From positions 2,046,001-2,110,000 of the forward strand of contig CM042088.1 in NCBI GenBank assembly GCA_023512835.1: 64,000 nt of DNA. The letters are read 5' to 3'. Source of the stretch: Taxillus chinensis (Eukaryota > Streptophyta > Magnoliopsida > Santalales > Loranthaceae). A program made the translations under genes and the position numbers. Every line of letters begins with the position of its first letter. The stretch's first letter is position 1. Below, in pieces: positions 12,102 to 23,766 of this stretch. Below the pieces are notes generated by a model. It was given only the letters and a program-made list of their open reading frames with translations. It was not told the origin of the DNA and searched no databases.

Positions 12102-12119
12102 TGGCGGCGTTGCCGGGGA
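12102..12119 (+). promoter_or_regulatory. primer binding site, tRNA-Asp type (element A)
   Basis: TGGCGGCGTTGCCGGGGA differs by one base from the complement of the tRNA-Asp 3' end used by Athila/Calypso elements. It lies 7 bp after the LTR. The 166 bp from here to the gag ATG (12286) are untranslated leader. Confidence 0.85.
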
Positions 12120-12285
12120 GGCAAGCCAGACGTTGTTAGGATTAAGTGACATTAGGTGCTGAAGTTTATTTGTGATTTGGATTTTTAATTTCTTTTATTT
12201 TTCTAGTGGGGTGTTACCTAGTATTTCTCTATTTTTGCTATTTTTCAGGGGTGCACCATAGGTGTTTGAGAAAATTCCTCTGTGT

Positions 12286-13770
12286 ATGCGTCACACCAGG
12301 GGTGAGTTATTGCCATAAGATCCTGAAATCGAACGGACGTTGCGAGAGCAGCGAAGGGCTCAGAGGGTATTAGCTGCTACTGAACAGCAGTTGGAAGGCT
12401 TAAATACCTTGTGTGAAGAAATTATGGTTGAAAACAGAGCAAGAGAAGATCAAGGACACAACAGCCAAGGAGGTTATCAGCCTAGGACCTTCATGGATTA
12501 TGCTAGACCTGTACTGTTAGATGAGTACTCAGGCATTAGAAGGGTGCCGGTCCAAGCAAATAACTTTGAGCTGAAGCCTGCGCTACTGCGGATGGTTGGG
12601 CAAGAAGCATTTCGAGGATCAGCGTTGGATGATCCTCACAATCATCTAGTGAGATTCTTGCAAATATGCGACACCATCAAAATCAATGGTGTAACAGATG
12701 ACGCGATAAAACTGCGACTCTTTCCTTTTTCGTTGCAGGATAGAGTGCTAGGCTGGTTCCAATCATTACCAGCAGGGAGCATTACTACCTGGGATCAAAT
12801 GGTGGAGAAATTTCTTTCCAAATACTTCCCGCCTACAAGAGTGATGCACCTGAGGAGCCAAATAAGCCAATTCAGCCAGCACACTGATGAATCTCTCTAT
12901 GAAGCATGGGAGAGGTTTAAGGACTTGGTTAGGCGTTGCCCTAACCATGGAAGACCAGAATGGTTGCAGGTAGAGTCTTTCTTCATGGGTCTGCAACCTT
13001 CAATCAGAAACATGGTTGATGTAGCCGCTGGTGGTGCCTTCATGATGATAGAACCGGCAAATGCAATGGAGTTGCTTGAGAGGATGGCAATGTCAAATTG
13101 CCAATGGTCCACTGACAGAAAAACACCTTCCAAATCAGAGTCTGTAGCTGCGGTGTCCAACTCAAACCAGCTTGACGAGTTAACCAAAAAGATGAACATG
13201 CTGGCTGAACAAATGTCAGTCATGTCTGTACGGATGGAAGGGAGAGCAGAACAAAGTACTGGAGGAGATGGCACATCAGACCCAGCTCAGGAGGATGCCT
13301 TGTATATTGGAAACAAAGGTGGTTATCAGCGCCAATATCAGAATTCTGGATCCTCAAATAATTATCAGAATCAGCAAGGGCAGGGAAGTGCTTAGCAACC
13401 TTATGTGTGGCAGAGGCAGAACAAAGCTCAAACCTATGGAGTGCCACATTATGGTGAAGGATCTCAACCTAATAATCAACTCCCTCCAGGATTTCAAAGA
13501 CCTCCACAGCAGAAGGAGGAGGACAAAGAGAAAGCTAAAGATGAAGAAATGAGGAATTTTTTCTACCAATTTGCTAAGCAGGCAACTGACCAGTTGAGCA
13601 GAGGAGAAACACAAATTGAATCCCTGACCACCCCTATTCAAGACCTAGGAACAGCTATGAAGAATATAGAACAACAAATAGGTCAGCTAGCAAATGCAGT
13701 GAAACCCTCTTCATCAAACAGTTTCCCAAGCAACACTAAAGTTAACCCAAGAGAGACCTTGTAAGGCTAT
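12286..13770 (+). pseudogene. gag: gag of element A, broken
   Basis: The ATG at 12286 opens MRHTRGELLP and meets a TAA at 12316-12318, where the inverted copy at 42812 has a Tyr codon; the frame then stays open to a TAG at 13393-13395 (Gln in the sibling copy). The Retrotrans_gag capsid domain covers about 12640-13060 (RLFPFSLQDRVLGWFQSLPAGS, KYFPPTRV, YEAWERFKDLVRRCP). The tail, open again to 13764, has a heptad-like segment ending IEQQIGQLANAVK. An indel near 13756 shifts the frame inside NPRE. No zinc knuckle is seen, as is usual for this lineage. The protein would form the capsid around the element RNA. Confidence 0.88.
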
Positions 13771-14419
13771 TATGCTCCGAAGTGGGAAAGAGCTTCAGCC
13801 TAAAGAAAGAGAGGAAACCTCAATTGATCATGGAGAATAGAATACTGAGGTAGAATCAACAAAGGATAACGAAGAACAAAGGGCAGAGCGAGCATGGGCG
13901 GCAAAAAGAAGGTGGTAGCTAGTCGGCCTAAAAATGTAAAGCCAGCACCTTATCAGCCTCCTATGCCTTATCCTCAGAGGCTAAGGAAGCAAAAGATGGA
14001 TGCTCAGTTCTGCAAATTTTTGGAGATGTTCAAGAAGTTGGAAGTGAACATTCCCTTCGTTGAAGCGTTAGAGCAGATGCCCAAGTATGTCAAATTCCTA
14101 AAAGACTTGTTGTCCAACAAGAGATACTACGAAGATTGCGAGACGGTAACGCTGACCAATGAGATTAGTGCTGTGGTGTAGCACAAGCTACCACCAAAGC
14201 TTAAGGATCCAGGTAGCTTCACATTGTCCTGCACGATCGGGAGCTCACACTTGGAGCAAGCTCTTTGTGATTTGGGGGCAAGTATAAATTTAATGCCAAA
14301 GTCAATATACAGAAGATTAGGCCTGAAAGGGATGAAGCCCACATCTATTTCCCTGCAGTTTGCTGACAGATCCATTGGGAAGCCAGAGGGGATTATAGAA
14401 GATGTGTTAGTGAAGGTGG
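13771..14419 (+). pseudogene. pol: gag C-terminus and aspartic protease of element A, first part
   Basis: The stretch continues gag toward protease: PYQPPMPYPQRLRK, KLEVNIPFVEALEQMPKY, then the retropepsin-like active site ALCDLGASINLMP near 14260-14298. A TAG at 14179-14181 replaces the CAG present in element B. The frame is cut at 14419 by the nested insertion, between a Val codon and the Asp that now begins at 62703. The downstream half is annotated at 62700-64000. Confidence 0.85.
14415..14419 (+). repeat. target-site duplication GGTGG of the 48-kb insertion (partner 62699-62703)
   Basis: Perfect 5-bp duplication flanks the outermost inserted LTR: GGTGG precedes TGTTGGTCCC at 14420 and follows CTAATA at 62698. 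Removing one copy with the insertion restores the gag-protease frame of element A. Confidence 0.88.
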
Positions 14420-14995
14420 TGTTGGTCCCGGAGAGCCTAGAGGGGGGTGAATAGGCTCTTTGAAAAATCTTTCTCTCTCTTAATGGCTGAACACTCACTC
14501 TGGTTAAACAGATAAAATCAGTGCGGAAGATTAACCAGGTAGTGGAAGTATGTTATTTTATTATCTAAAGATAATTACAACAAAGCAAAACAGTGTTTTA
14601 GCTGATTACAACACAACACTTTTGTTTATGGTTACGCACACTTGGCTGTAAATCTCTATTTTTGGCTCTTTACAAGATATACGCTTATGAGTATATGAGT
14701 ACAAGTAAGCACGCGCGTATATATTTACATTGCTTCAGGCATATATATATATAGACATCCTAGGAATCTATCTTGGAACTGCATTTTCCGAGCAGTATGG
14801 AGCATTAAAGTTCTTCATCGGAAAATGCTGAAGCTTTAACTGCTGCGGATGTGGAGCTCGAAATATTGGAAGCATAAGTTGTAATGAATTCTTTGCTTGA
14901 TTGCAATTGCATTTGAGACTGCGTCCACATCTCCGTGTGTTCCACGTGTCAGACAATTTAGGTATTCAATGAGTTTGTCTTACATCGGGACGTAG
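14420..14995 (+). repeat. SIRE-like copia LTR, left part (probable solo LTR split by element B)
   Basis: The sequence opens TGTTGGTCCCGGAGAGCC followed by CTAGAGGGGGGTGAATAGGC, a start seen in SIRE/Maximus-type copia LTRs of plants. It has no coding capacity. At 14995 it is interrupted by the reversed LTR of element B with duplication CGTAG, and it resumes at 61964. Both outer ends are flanked by GGTGG and no internal region is visible, so a solo LTR of about 1.3 kb is the simplest reading. The right terminus ends TA rather than CA. Confidence 0.68.
14991..14995 (+). repeat. target-site duplication CGTAG of element B (partner 61964-61968)
   Basis: CGTAG directly precedes the LTR terminus TGACCCG at 14996 and directly follows the LTR terminus CGTTATCA at 61963. 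The match shows that 14996-61963 went in as one minus-strand element and was later altered inside. Confidence 0.88.
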
Positions 14996-15479
14996 TGACC
15001 CGTATAAATTGTGTCTATAGGTTTTGCAGCAAGTGCACTGGTCAAGTAATAAAATGGAGTATTAAGACTCCGGTTGTCGAACCCATAGGGAGGTAGCTAA
15101 TGTTGTTAAGCAGCAAGCACTAAGCAAATAAGTTGATTTTATGTCTGGACAATTGATTTTTGTTGTACACATAGTTTGAACGAAAAATGATTAAATCAGA
15201 ATGTTGGCAAGCTATTGGTATAGAAATTTCAGTGATTAAGGATCTAGGGTCACAATATTTACCACCCAATCGATTGTAATAGTCTGGTTATGACTCTTGT
15301 TCTTGATTTATGTTCTAGTTTATGTTCATGTTGATTATCTCCTACCTATCTTACATTTGGTCCATGCTAAGATAGATTTAAGGCTTTTATCCCATTTGGT
15401 CCATGTGAATAAAAGTGATCAAGGTAGATAAACAATCTAATAGTTGCAGACTTGGTCCATCATGCAATATTAAATCTAA

Positions 15480-15484
15480 CTCAC
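15480..15484 (+). repeat. target-site duplication CTCAC of element T (partner 23767-23771)
   Basis: CTCAC lies immediately before TGTAAGG at 15485 and immediately after TGACA at 23766, inside the reversed Athila-type LTR. A perfect 5-bp match. Confidence 0.9.
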
Positions 15485-17268
15485 TGTAAGGACCCGTACC
15501 TTGAGTTAGTCAGTTTTGCCTCCGGAGTAGAGTTTTTCTAGATTTTGACCTAGTAAATGGACTCCAATGAATTCACGTGCAAAAGGAAAGATGCTTAGAA
15601 TGATGTCCTCTATCTACCACAGAAGTTTCAGGCCAAATGGACATGTATGTGAGGTGCACGTGATATGGGTCCAATTCACGTGCAAGTGTGGTTGTCTTCT
15701 AAATGATGCAAGGAGGCTAGGGGTGAAGTTTGAGAGCATTTGGAGTGCATATGGAGTTGCACGTGAATTGGGGAATTCACGTGCAAATTGGCGTGCAGGC
15801 ATATTTTTGCATGGTTCCCTTGGTTTTGACATTCTAAGGAACTTTCTCCAAAGGACCATGTTGAAATTCTGAGTATTTTGGCCCATATGGGTGCGGAAAG
15901 GTGCTAACTTGTGTGATCAAAACTACGTCGTTTTGATGCTGGGATTCACTTAATCAAAACTACGTCGTTTTGATGTTGTGTTGTCTATATAAGGAGGAGA
16001 AGCTCTGTTTTAGGTTTAGGGTTCTCTTCAGTGCTTGCACTGGTCGTAGAGAGAGAGAGCTAGAGAGAGAAGGAAGGGGAGTTCTTTGGTTGTTCTACGG
16101 GGCATCTTGCGTGGGGAGGGACGGCGTTTAGCGCGGGAGCAAGGAAGATCTGTTTTAAGGTAGGGATTCTGTTCTTCCTAAATCCTCCTCTGTCCTAGGG
16201 TCCTAAGGCGAATATGAGTTATATCTGTTATATTATTTATATGTAAATTCATATAGGTGTGACCTCCTATATGAATGTTGGCCTTCAATGGCGATTTTGG
16301 TGTTCCTGGTGTTTGTGTGATGCATGAAAAGTGTTTGATAAAATGCCTGTATGACATGCCTGCTACATGTTTGATGAAATGCCTATGTGAACTTAGGCGT
16401 GTGTATATGCCCATTAAGTGTTTGGTAATATGTCCGTGTGGCTGGACTTGTGGTTTAGTGTATGTATGTATCCTGGATGTTTGCTCTATGGCCTGAATGG
16501 TTGGGTTTGTGCGCTTGTGAACGGGTGCACACCAAGTGTTTGGTTGTATGCTTGAGTGACCATGTGTGTTGTGTGCTTGATGTGGTATCCTGGCCTGAAG
16601 AGGCGGTTAAATCACTTGGCTTGAAGAGGCGGTTAAATCACTTGGCCTGAAGAGGCGGTTAAATCACTTGGCCTGAAGAGGCGGTTAAATCACTTGGCCT
16701 GAAGAGGCGGTTAAATAACTTGGCCTGAAGAGGCGGTTAAATCACTTGTGGTTAAAGTGTTAGCCTTGTGTGGCGGTGGAAGATTGTAAATTGTTGATGT
16801 GGTTGTTATTATGTCGATTGAAATTATTGTATCACGACACCGCACTTGTACACATGGCATGTAGATGCTAGGAACATGGGATGGGTTGGGGAGACATGAT
16901 CCCTACTGAGCTATGGTTGCTCACCCCTCCTACCGTGTTTGTTTGTTTTCCAGGGACTTACGGGCGTTAGGTGGATACACCAAGGTGGAAGACCCTCTCC
17001 ACTTTATTGTTCATTTCAGTAATGTACTTTTATGATTTATGTAACCCCAGGGAGGGGAATGTACTAAGGGATTGAACTGTAATCAGGGACTTGGTTGTTT
17101 CGTGAACCTTTGATGTTTTGGAATTAAATAGAGATGTGGCTTATTTGATTTATTGTAATTGTTAGACTTGCTTGTGTGGCATCCAGATGTCGAACCCCAT
17201 TGCCCTCCGTGTGGGTGAATGGGGAGTCACGTACCGTTTTCCTCGGGTTGGAAATCCGGGGCGTGACA
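15485..17268 (+). repeat. 5' LTR of element T
   Basis: It begins TGTAAGGACCCG and ends GGGGCGTGACA. U3 has CACGTG motifs (15574, 15657, 15678, 15762 and 15777 regions) and two copies of an ACGT-core near-palindrome (15916-15937 and 15953-15974). TATATAAG at 15986-15993 predicts transcription from about 16020. Six 26-bp tandem repeats lie at 16592-16747. Confidence 0.92.
16592..16747 (+). repeat. six 26-bp tandem repeats in the 5' LTR of element T
   Basis: Six head-to-tail units starting GGCCTGAAGAGGCGGTTAAA at 16592, 16618, 16644, 16670, 16696 and 16722. The fifth unit carries a C to A variant (AATAACTT) that recurs in the fifth unit of the other LTR. Confidence 0.95.
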
Positions 17269-17271
17269 ATA

Positions 17272-17289
17272 TGGTATCGTAGCATGGTC
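17272..17289 (+). promoter_or_regulatory. primer binding site of element T, initiator tRNA-Met type
   Basis: TGGTATCGTAGC starts 3 bp after the LTR. The plant initiator tRNA-Met complement is TGGTATCAGAGC, so two of the first twelve bases differ. Confidence 0.72.
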
Positions 17290-18393
17290 TAGTTGGCCTA
17301 GGGTAGTGGGCGGACTTGGTTATCTTGAGTCCTTTGGAGGAGCCTGGAGGGACATGCCTGATCAACATGGTCCTCTTTGAGCCTCCAAGGTGTACTTGGG
17401 GTAGTCCAGTCTTGTGGTAGGATTTGCATGCATTGGCATTAGGGCACTAGTTGCATTGGTTGTTGTATGTGAAGGTGTGGATACCTGTGAAAATTTTAAT
17501 TGTGATAAAAGAAAAATATGAATAATGTGATAAGGTGAGAACTGTGCAACTCGATTTTATTTGAAGTACCTTGAGCATGACTACAAGGAAAGGTCCTTGT
17601 TTAAGCGAACCGTGTGCTTATGGAATGGATGCTTGTGCAATGTGGTTTAATGAGAACTGAAATGTGTGCGGTGTGTGTAATTGCATGGATAAAAGGTTTG
17701 AACATGATAAAATTTCAATTGTGCAACTCGAAATTTTGTGATGGTTCGAGCATGAAAACATGGAAAAGAATTTGTGGTATTGAAACCGAGTACTTGCGAA
17801 TGTGAAGATTGTGAAATGTGAACCGTTAATAAAATAAAATAATAATAATCAAGAAAGAAATAAATAAATAAATACATTAAATTAAATATGTAATAATGTT
17901 GGTGTTCTGGAAGGATTGAGCATGTGTTAAGCCGATGGAGTGTAAATTTGTTTGGCATGGTGTGCAATAAACAAGGTTATGAGCAATGTGGTGGAGTGTA
18001 AATTTGTATAGTCTGTGAGATTTGTTTGGTAAATTTGTAAATTTGTGTGGTAATAATGCGTGCTATAGCTTAAGCTGCTTAGTCGGTAGTGGTCTTGCGA
18101 TTGTTGGGATCATCTAGTGTTAATCTGAGCACTATCTTTTCGCTTAACCAATGTTTCCGGAAACTATAAGCCGTGCGACTATTGAGCTAACGAGAGGAGG
18201 CCGCGACCCAGGTTGGGCAAGTGAGAGAGAGAGCTGCAGGCTGAAGGTGATAGACAAATCACGGCAGAGGTTGGCGTCTTGAGCTCGATTATTCCAGAGG
18301 TGAGGGATGCGATTCGACAACTGATCAGGAGCGAGGTACGCCGAGAGCTGTCAGCCCTCAACACCCCCCCCGTTTGAGTCCTGTTTCTCAAAA

Positions 18394-18498
18394 GATTGCG
18401 CTTGTTGTGGACAACCGGGGCACTGGAACAGAGAGTGTGCCAAGGAGCAGTACCGGTGTCGCCTCTGTGGAGAAGTAGGACGTCTTCGTACAGTCTGT
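18394..18498 (+). pseudogene. gag: Gag zinc-knuckle remnant of element T
   Basis: The frame reads a complete CCHC knuckle (CACCGQPGHWNREC) followed 6 residues later by a second one (CRLCGEVGRLRTVC) in which His is replaced by Arg. Two knuckles in a row are common in Gag of chromoviruses. Nothing upstream or downstream forms a capsid domain that I can see, so this is a fragment. Confidence 0.72.
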
Positions 18499-20449
18499 TT
18501 TAGTAGGACCGGAAGTGATGCTAGGGGATTGGCTTAGCGAGCTAGGGGTAAAGCTCAACGCCGAGTCCCGATTTGGAGGCGGGAGGACTACCCAGGTGAG
18601 GCCAGGTGGAAAAGCAAGACAGAACTTCATTGGTGGTATCGTGCCCCTTTGGTGGGTTGTCGGTTGAGTCTCGTACTAGTTATGTGAGGCGGGGTGGACT
18701 TTATCATGTCCCGTTTGAGTTAGCATTTCGAATGGATGTGGTTGGTGACCTGTTAGGGAATAATTAAGTAAAAAGAGTAAATATAGATTTATAACGCTAG
18801 AAGAATAATAAGTAACTGATGAGTATCTGGGTGTTGATTTTATAAGTGAGTGATATTCAATTTTGGCACATGTGGATAATCAAAGTAACCAAATCTTGTA
18901 GGCAACCCTTCTTCTAGTGGGAGGGAATTTAGACGGCTAGCTAGTAGAGCTTGAGGTGTGAGGTGATGGCTTGTGAGTTATTGTGTGACATCTCCTTGGC
19001 AACCTTGATTAATAGAAATATGTTCTTCGACGGATAGAGGTGTGTGTTGGAGTACCGCTTAAAAAGGGATATTCCTATGGTTACCTTTCTTTTCCAAGCG
19101 TTGTGGTTGAGGGGGAAAACGCAGCTAGTATAGCCTGCTCTTAGAGTCTTTGAAGCGTTATCTTGTTGGCTAGAGTGGTCGTTGCAAGTTCTGGTTAATA
19201 ACTATATGGGTGTTCGGGTTCTCGGATGGTCAAGCGGTGGCCATGTGTCATGTTTGTCGAGTGTGAAAGACCATGAGTGATGTTCTTAGAACATGTTGTG
19301 AAATGGGGATGCACACGTGTAAAATGTGAAGTGTTCTGGAGCTCAACTATCGGCTATGAGTGGGTTTTGAGGGTTATGCCCGGTGCATCAACTTGGTAAA
19401 AAGAGGTAAGCAAGTGAGATTTGGCAGGCCTTGTTCGGGCTATCTTTCTCTAGGGACTAAGGGTGTGCTTTTGCGTGGTAGGGCCATTCCTTCGGTTCGT
19501 ATCTTGTGGGAGTAGGCTTAGAGGAGGAGAGAAGGTGTATGGCTGGTACGTTCTACTCGTCAGGTGTCTTGTGTTCCGTTGCTTGTGTTGCAAATGTGCT
19601 GGAAATTTGGTATTGTGTTGTTGTATGTATTGCATTCGTGGTAAAGGTATACAACGAGTTACTACATGTGGGTGTTGTGACATGTGCGTAGAGAAGGATG
19701 AGGTGTAGTGTATTAGAATATTAAATGTGGTGTGAGGATGAAGGAGAGTGTTCTAGGTGATGTTGTGTATGTTATACCTTGTCTAGTGCGATGGCCGGCT
19801 AAGCTAAATATTAAAGTGTTGTTGTCTTGGAAAAAGGTTGTTTGATGCCCGAGTTGAGTCGGTTGTGACATTTTTGCTTGGACGGGGTGTTAGTGCTACT
19901 CCTTGAGGAGAGATTTATGTCGACAGATGTCACAAAGGTGTATGTTTTAGAGCGGTGGTGGTAGACGGATGACCTCCATCCGTACTCCTTGGAAACCTTT
20001 CATGTGCGGTATAACGGGGTAAGTGAGATGGTTCATGCCATTAAGGTGTTGGGGTGTTTGGGAGTAACGTGGAAGTCCCGAATCAGGAGTTTGCATGTCT
20101 TGTTTCTTATGCCTACCCGGAGGAATTGTAGTGACCACGATGGCGAGGTTAAAGCCTGAGTATTTCTTGGCCCATTTAAGTGTTTCATTGGTGTGTAGGA
20201 ATAGAACGTGATGGTTGGTATGGCGGAGATGGTGGGAGATTCCCTTGTGACCTGTGAGTGGTGACACGAGAGGATTCCGTTGTTGTCATGTTGCGGGTAG
20301 GAGAGTTTTCCATGGTGGAGAGAACTATGTTGTTGGTACCTACCCATCGTCAAAGGATTCCTATCGCATGGAATGTCTGTTGATCGAGTAAGGCGTTATC
20401 ACTTGGGTTGTAACGAAGCCTCGGTTCGTGAAGGCCGTGTGGGACCTTG

Positions 20450-20560
20450 GTGGATCCCTATCCGACCGAAGTCGAGAGGTGTTATTTGTGTGGCGTTCTG
20501 GTTCATGGGATTCTTTGGTAGATTCTTACCGTTGGTGACTGGTGTTAGCCCGATCGTAGT
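20450..20560 (+). pseudogene. possible RT to RNase H junction relic of element T
   Basis: In one frame the words RPKS, then FMGFFGRFLP and VTGVSPI fall in the order and spacing of the gypsy segment RPxSVxEVRSFLGLxGYYRRFV followed by FSKIA. Fewer than half of the residues match, so this is a weak call made only from spacing and position inside a gypsy element. Confidence 0.3.
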
Positions 20561-21963
20561 TTTTAGTCTTGCCGTGGTTGTGTCTGGTCCTGAATTTGTC
20601 ATCCCCTGGCTCCATTGGGCATCATGTTGATCGTAACCGAATGGAAACTTCATCCTAGTATAGCTGTGTCCTGGATTGTCACTGTGGCAAGCCATCATTG
20701 GTGCTGGTTGGGTTTTAATGTAGCTTGCTAGCAGATGTATTCTTCGGATCCCTAAGCCTGGTCTACGTTCGTGTGAGGGGATTCAGCTTGTGATGTTGGT
20801 CTTCTTGTGGTGATATCAAATGTGGCACCGTGATTGTGGTTTACATCATGCTCTTATCCTGTTTATTTGTTTTTCATTGTGGCCTCCTGGTGCTTGTTGT
20901 AAGGGTGAGGTCTACATCCGGGGGTGTCGCGGGTTCTTGTTGGGGTACCGTTAATTGGGGAGTGTTGGTTCTATTGTGACGCGCGTAGGCTAATGGTGTT
21001 GGCGTTGTTCGGTTGTTGGGGTCTTAGCGAATTTGTGGGAGGTTTCTCGACCTCACTTGTTGTCCGACTTGCTCACATGAGTTGTTGTCGTGGCGCTACT
21101 TAACTACGCTCTAGTTCTTGATATGCTCTTGCGTGTTACGCTAGTGTTGGCTAAATGGAGGTACTCCTTTGGAGCGTACTAACAATGTTAGTATTTGTTA
21201 ATGCATTTTGTATTGCTTTGATCTCATTGTGGTGTTTGCAATTGGGTTTCTCTTTTCGAGGACGAAAAGTCCAAAGGTGGGAAGGTTGTGAGGGAACTTC
21301 CAACGGATGTGTTTGTATGGTGTTGGCGGATGGGCGGTGGAACATTAAATGTGCGGTAGTGTTTGTGCTTTGTGAGTTGATCCGTGACCGAGGTGATTTG
21401 TTAAACGTGTTGGGGATGGGAGTATATGTCTCACACCGTCGTGCCATGTAATTACTTCGACACGTGTTATGTGTGTTTTTGTGTGATATCTTCAGTCGCA
21501 GGTATGTGGATGGTTGTGGGCAAGGTGCATCAGTTTGTGCGTTATGGAAGGTGTGTTGTCTTTTCGAGGACGGCATGTCCTGCGAAGGAGACATGGGAAC
21601 GTAAGTCCGTGATGCGTGAGCAGCACCCGGAATTGTTCGATGACGAACAATCTTAAGCGTGGGAGGTGGCTGTTGGCCAAGGGATAGTGATGTTTTCTTG
21701 TGATGTGTTTTCTTGTATTAGTTGATGTATTTGTATTGTCTTGACATGTTCTTATTTGTGATGTGCCTTGAGATGTGTATTCGTGCCATGTGGACATGTG
21801 TTATGTGCATTATTGTGGTTATGGATTATGGTGGTACTGTTATGTGCTGTTGTGCTGTGTGTGGTGTATGACCCATTTGGGTGTTGTGGCTCGCCGTGTG
21901 GCAAATGGGTAGCTTGTGTTTGTTTTCCTCTTATGTCATTTCTTTTCGAGGACGAAAAGTCTT

Positions 21964-21976
21964 AAGGGGGAGAGGA
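21964..21976 (+). promoter_or_regulatory. polypurine tract of element T
   Basis: AAGGGGGAGAGGA abuts the TGTAAGG start of the 3' LTR, the standard place for the second-strand primer. Confidence 0.85.
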
Positions 21977-23766
21977 TGTAAGGACCCGTACCTTGAGTTA
22001 GTCGGTTTTGCCTCCAGGAGTAGAGTTTTTCTAGATTTTGACCTAGTAAATGGACTCCAATGAATTCACGTGCAAAAGGAAAGATGCTTAGAATGATGTC
22101 CTCTATCTACCACAGAAGTTTCGGGCCAAATGGACATGTATGTGAGGTGCACGTGATATGGGTCCAATTCACGTGCAAGTGTGGTTGTCTTCTAAATGAT
22201 GCAAGGAGGCTAGGGGTGAAGTTTGAGAGCATTTGGAGTGCATATGGAGTTGCACGTGAATTGGGGAATTCACGTGCAAATTGGCGTGCAGGCATATTTT
22301 TGCATGGTTCCCTTGGTTTTGACATTCTAAGGAACTTTCTCCAAAGGACCATGTTGAAATTCTGAGTATTTTGGCCCATATGGGTGCGGAAAGGTGCTAA
22401 CTTGTGTGATCAAAACTACGTCGTTTTGATGCTGGGATTCACTTAATCAAAACTACGTCGTTTTGATGTTGTGTTGTCTATATAAGGAGGAGAAGCTCTC
22501 TGTTTTAGGTTTAGGGTTCTCTTCATTCTGCCGGGCCGTCGTAGAGAGGGAGAGCTAGAGAGAGAGAAGGAAGGGGAGTTCTTTGGTTGCTTCCCGGGGC
22601 ATCTTGCGTGGGGAGGACGGCGTTTAGCGCGGGAGCAAGGAAGATCTGTTTTAAGGTAGGGATTCTGTTCTTCCTAAATCCTCCTCTGTCCTAGGGTCCT
22701 AGGGCAGAATATGAGTTATATCTGTTATATTATTTATATGTAAATTCATATAGGTGTGACCTCCTATATGAATGTTGGCCTTCAATGGCGATTTTGGTGT
22801 TCCTGGTGTTTGTGTGATGCATGAAAAGTGTTTGATAAAATGCCTGTATGACATGCCTGCTACATGTTTGATGAAATGCCTGTGTGAACTTAGCTGTGTG
22901 TATATGCCCATTAAGTGTTTGGTAATATGTCCGTGTGACTGGACTTGTGGTTTAGTGTATGTATGTATGCTTGGATGTTTGCTCTATGGCCTGAATGGTT
23001 GGGTTTGTGCGCTTGTGAACGGGTGCACACCAAGTGTTTGGTTGTATGCTTGAGTGACCATGTGTGTTGTGTGCTTGACTGTGGTATCTGGCCTGAAGAG
23101 GCGGTTAAATCACTTGGCCTGAAGAGGCGGTTAAATCACTTGGCCTGAAGAGGCGGTTAAATCACTTGGCCTGAAGAGGCGGTTAAATCACTTGGCCTGA
23201 AGAGGCGGTTAAATAACTTGGCCTGAAGAGGCGGTTAAATCACTTGTGGTTAAAGTGTTAGCCTGTGTGGCAGTAGAAGATTGTAAATTGTTGATGTGGT
23301 TGTTATTATGTCTGTTTAAATTATTGTATCACGACACTGCACTTGTACACATGGCATGTAGATGCTAGGAACATGGGATGGGTTGGGGAGACATGATCCC
23401 TACTGAGCTATGGTTGCTCACCCCTCCTACTGTGTTTGTTTGTTTTCCAGGGACTTACAGGCGTTAGGTGGATACACCAAGGTGGAAGACCCTCTCCACT
23501 TTATTGTTCATTTCAGTAATGTACTTTTATGATTTATGTAACCCCAGGGAGGGGAATGTACTAAGGGATTGAACTGTAATCAGGGACTTGGTTGTTTCGT
23601 GAACCTTTGATGTTTTGGAATTAAATAGAGATGTGGCTTATTTGATTTACTTGTAATTGTTAGACTTGCTTGTGTGGCATCCAGTAATCCAACCCCATTG
23701 CCCTCCGTGTGGGTGAATGGGGAGTCACGTACCGTTTTCCTCGGGTTGGAAATCCGGGGCGTGACA
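21977..23766 (+). repeat. 3' LTR of element T
   Basis: Nearly identical to 15485-17268, with scattered substitutions and a changed stretch around 22525-22545. Both ACGT-core near-palindromes (22409-22430, 22446-22467), the TATA box and six 26-bp repeats (23090-23245) are kept. It ends TGACA before the target duplication at 23767. Confidence 0.92.
23090..23245 (+). repeat. six 26-bp tandem repeats in the 3' LTR of element T
   Basis: Same unit and copy number as in the 5' LTR, starting at 23090, 23116, 23142, 23168, 23194 and 23220, with the same variant in unit five. The second-unit variant GGCTTG of the 5' LTR is absent here. Confidence 0.95.

Larger units (their letters stand above)
17290..21963 (+). 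other. interior of element T, mostly unrecognisable
   Basis: About 4.7 kb without a long reading frame. I recognise a zinc-knuckle relic (18397-18498), a possible RT/RNase H junction relic (about 20450-20560) and repeated short blocks TTTTCGAGGACG near 21257, 21561 and 21946, the last leading into the polypurine tract. The rest is unassigned; protease, integrase and chromodomain are not visible. Confidence 0.55.
15485..23766 (+). mobile_element. Ty3/gypsy element T, probably chromovirus-like, with two intact LTRs and a decayed interior
   Basis: The 8282-bp insertion has near-identical LTRs of 1784 and 1790 bp, a primer site close to initiator tRNA-Met and a polypurine tract (AAGGGGGAGAGGA) directly before the second LTR. 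Inside, only a Gag zinc-knuckle pair (18397-18498) and a doubtful RT/RNase H relic are recognisable. The TTCGAGGACGAA-type 3' end resembles Tekay/Del chromoviruses; the clade is inferred. With no working proteins but similar LTRs, it probably moved with proteins supplied by another element. Confidence 0.85.

Noticed and set aside
12897..13274. Open minus-strand frame across element A gag
   Set aside because: It is antisense to the capsid domain, and its residues show no protein family pattern.
14420..14995. Left part of the SIRE-like LTR as unique host sequence
   Set aside because: It begins with a typical copia LTR start exactly behind the GGTGG duplication and has a matching right end at 62698.
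15567..15872. Open frame of about 100 codons repeated in both LTRs of element T as a gene
   Set aside because: It lies in U3 upstream of the TATA box, is identical simply because the LTRs are, and has no recognisable motif.
16592..16747. 26-bp repeats as a CRISPR array
   Set aside because: Units are directly adjacent with no spacers and lie within a plant LTR.
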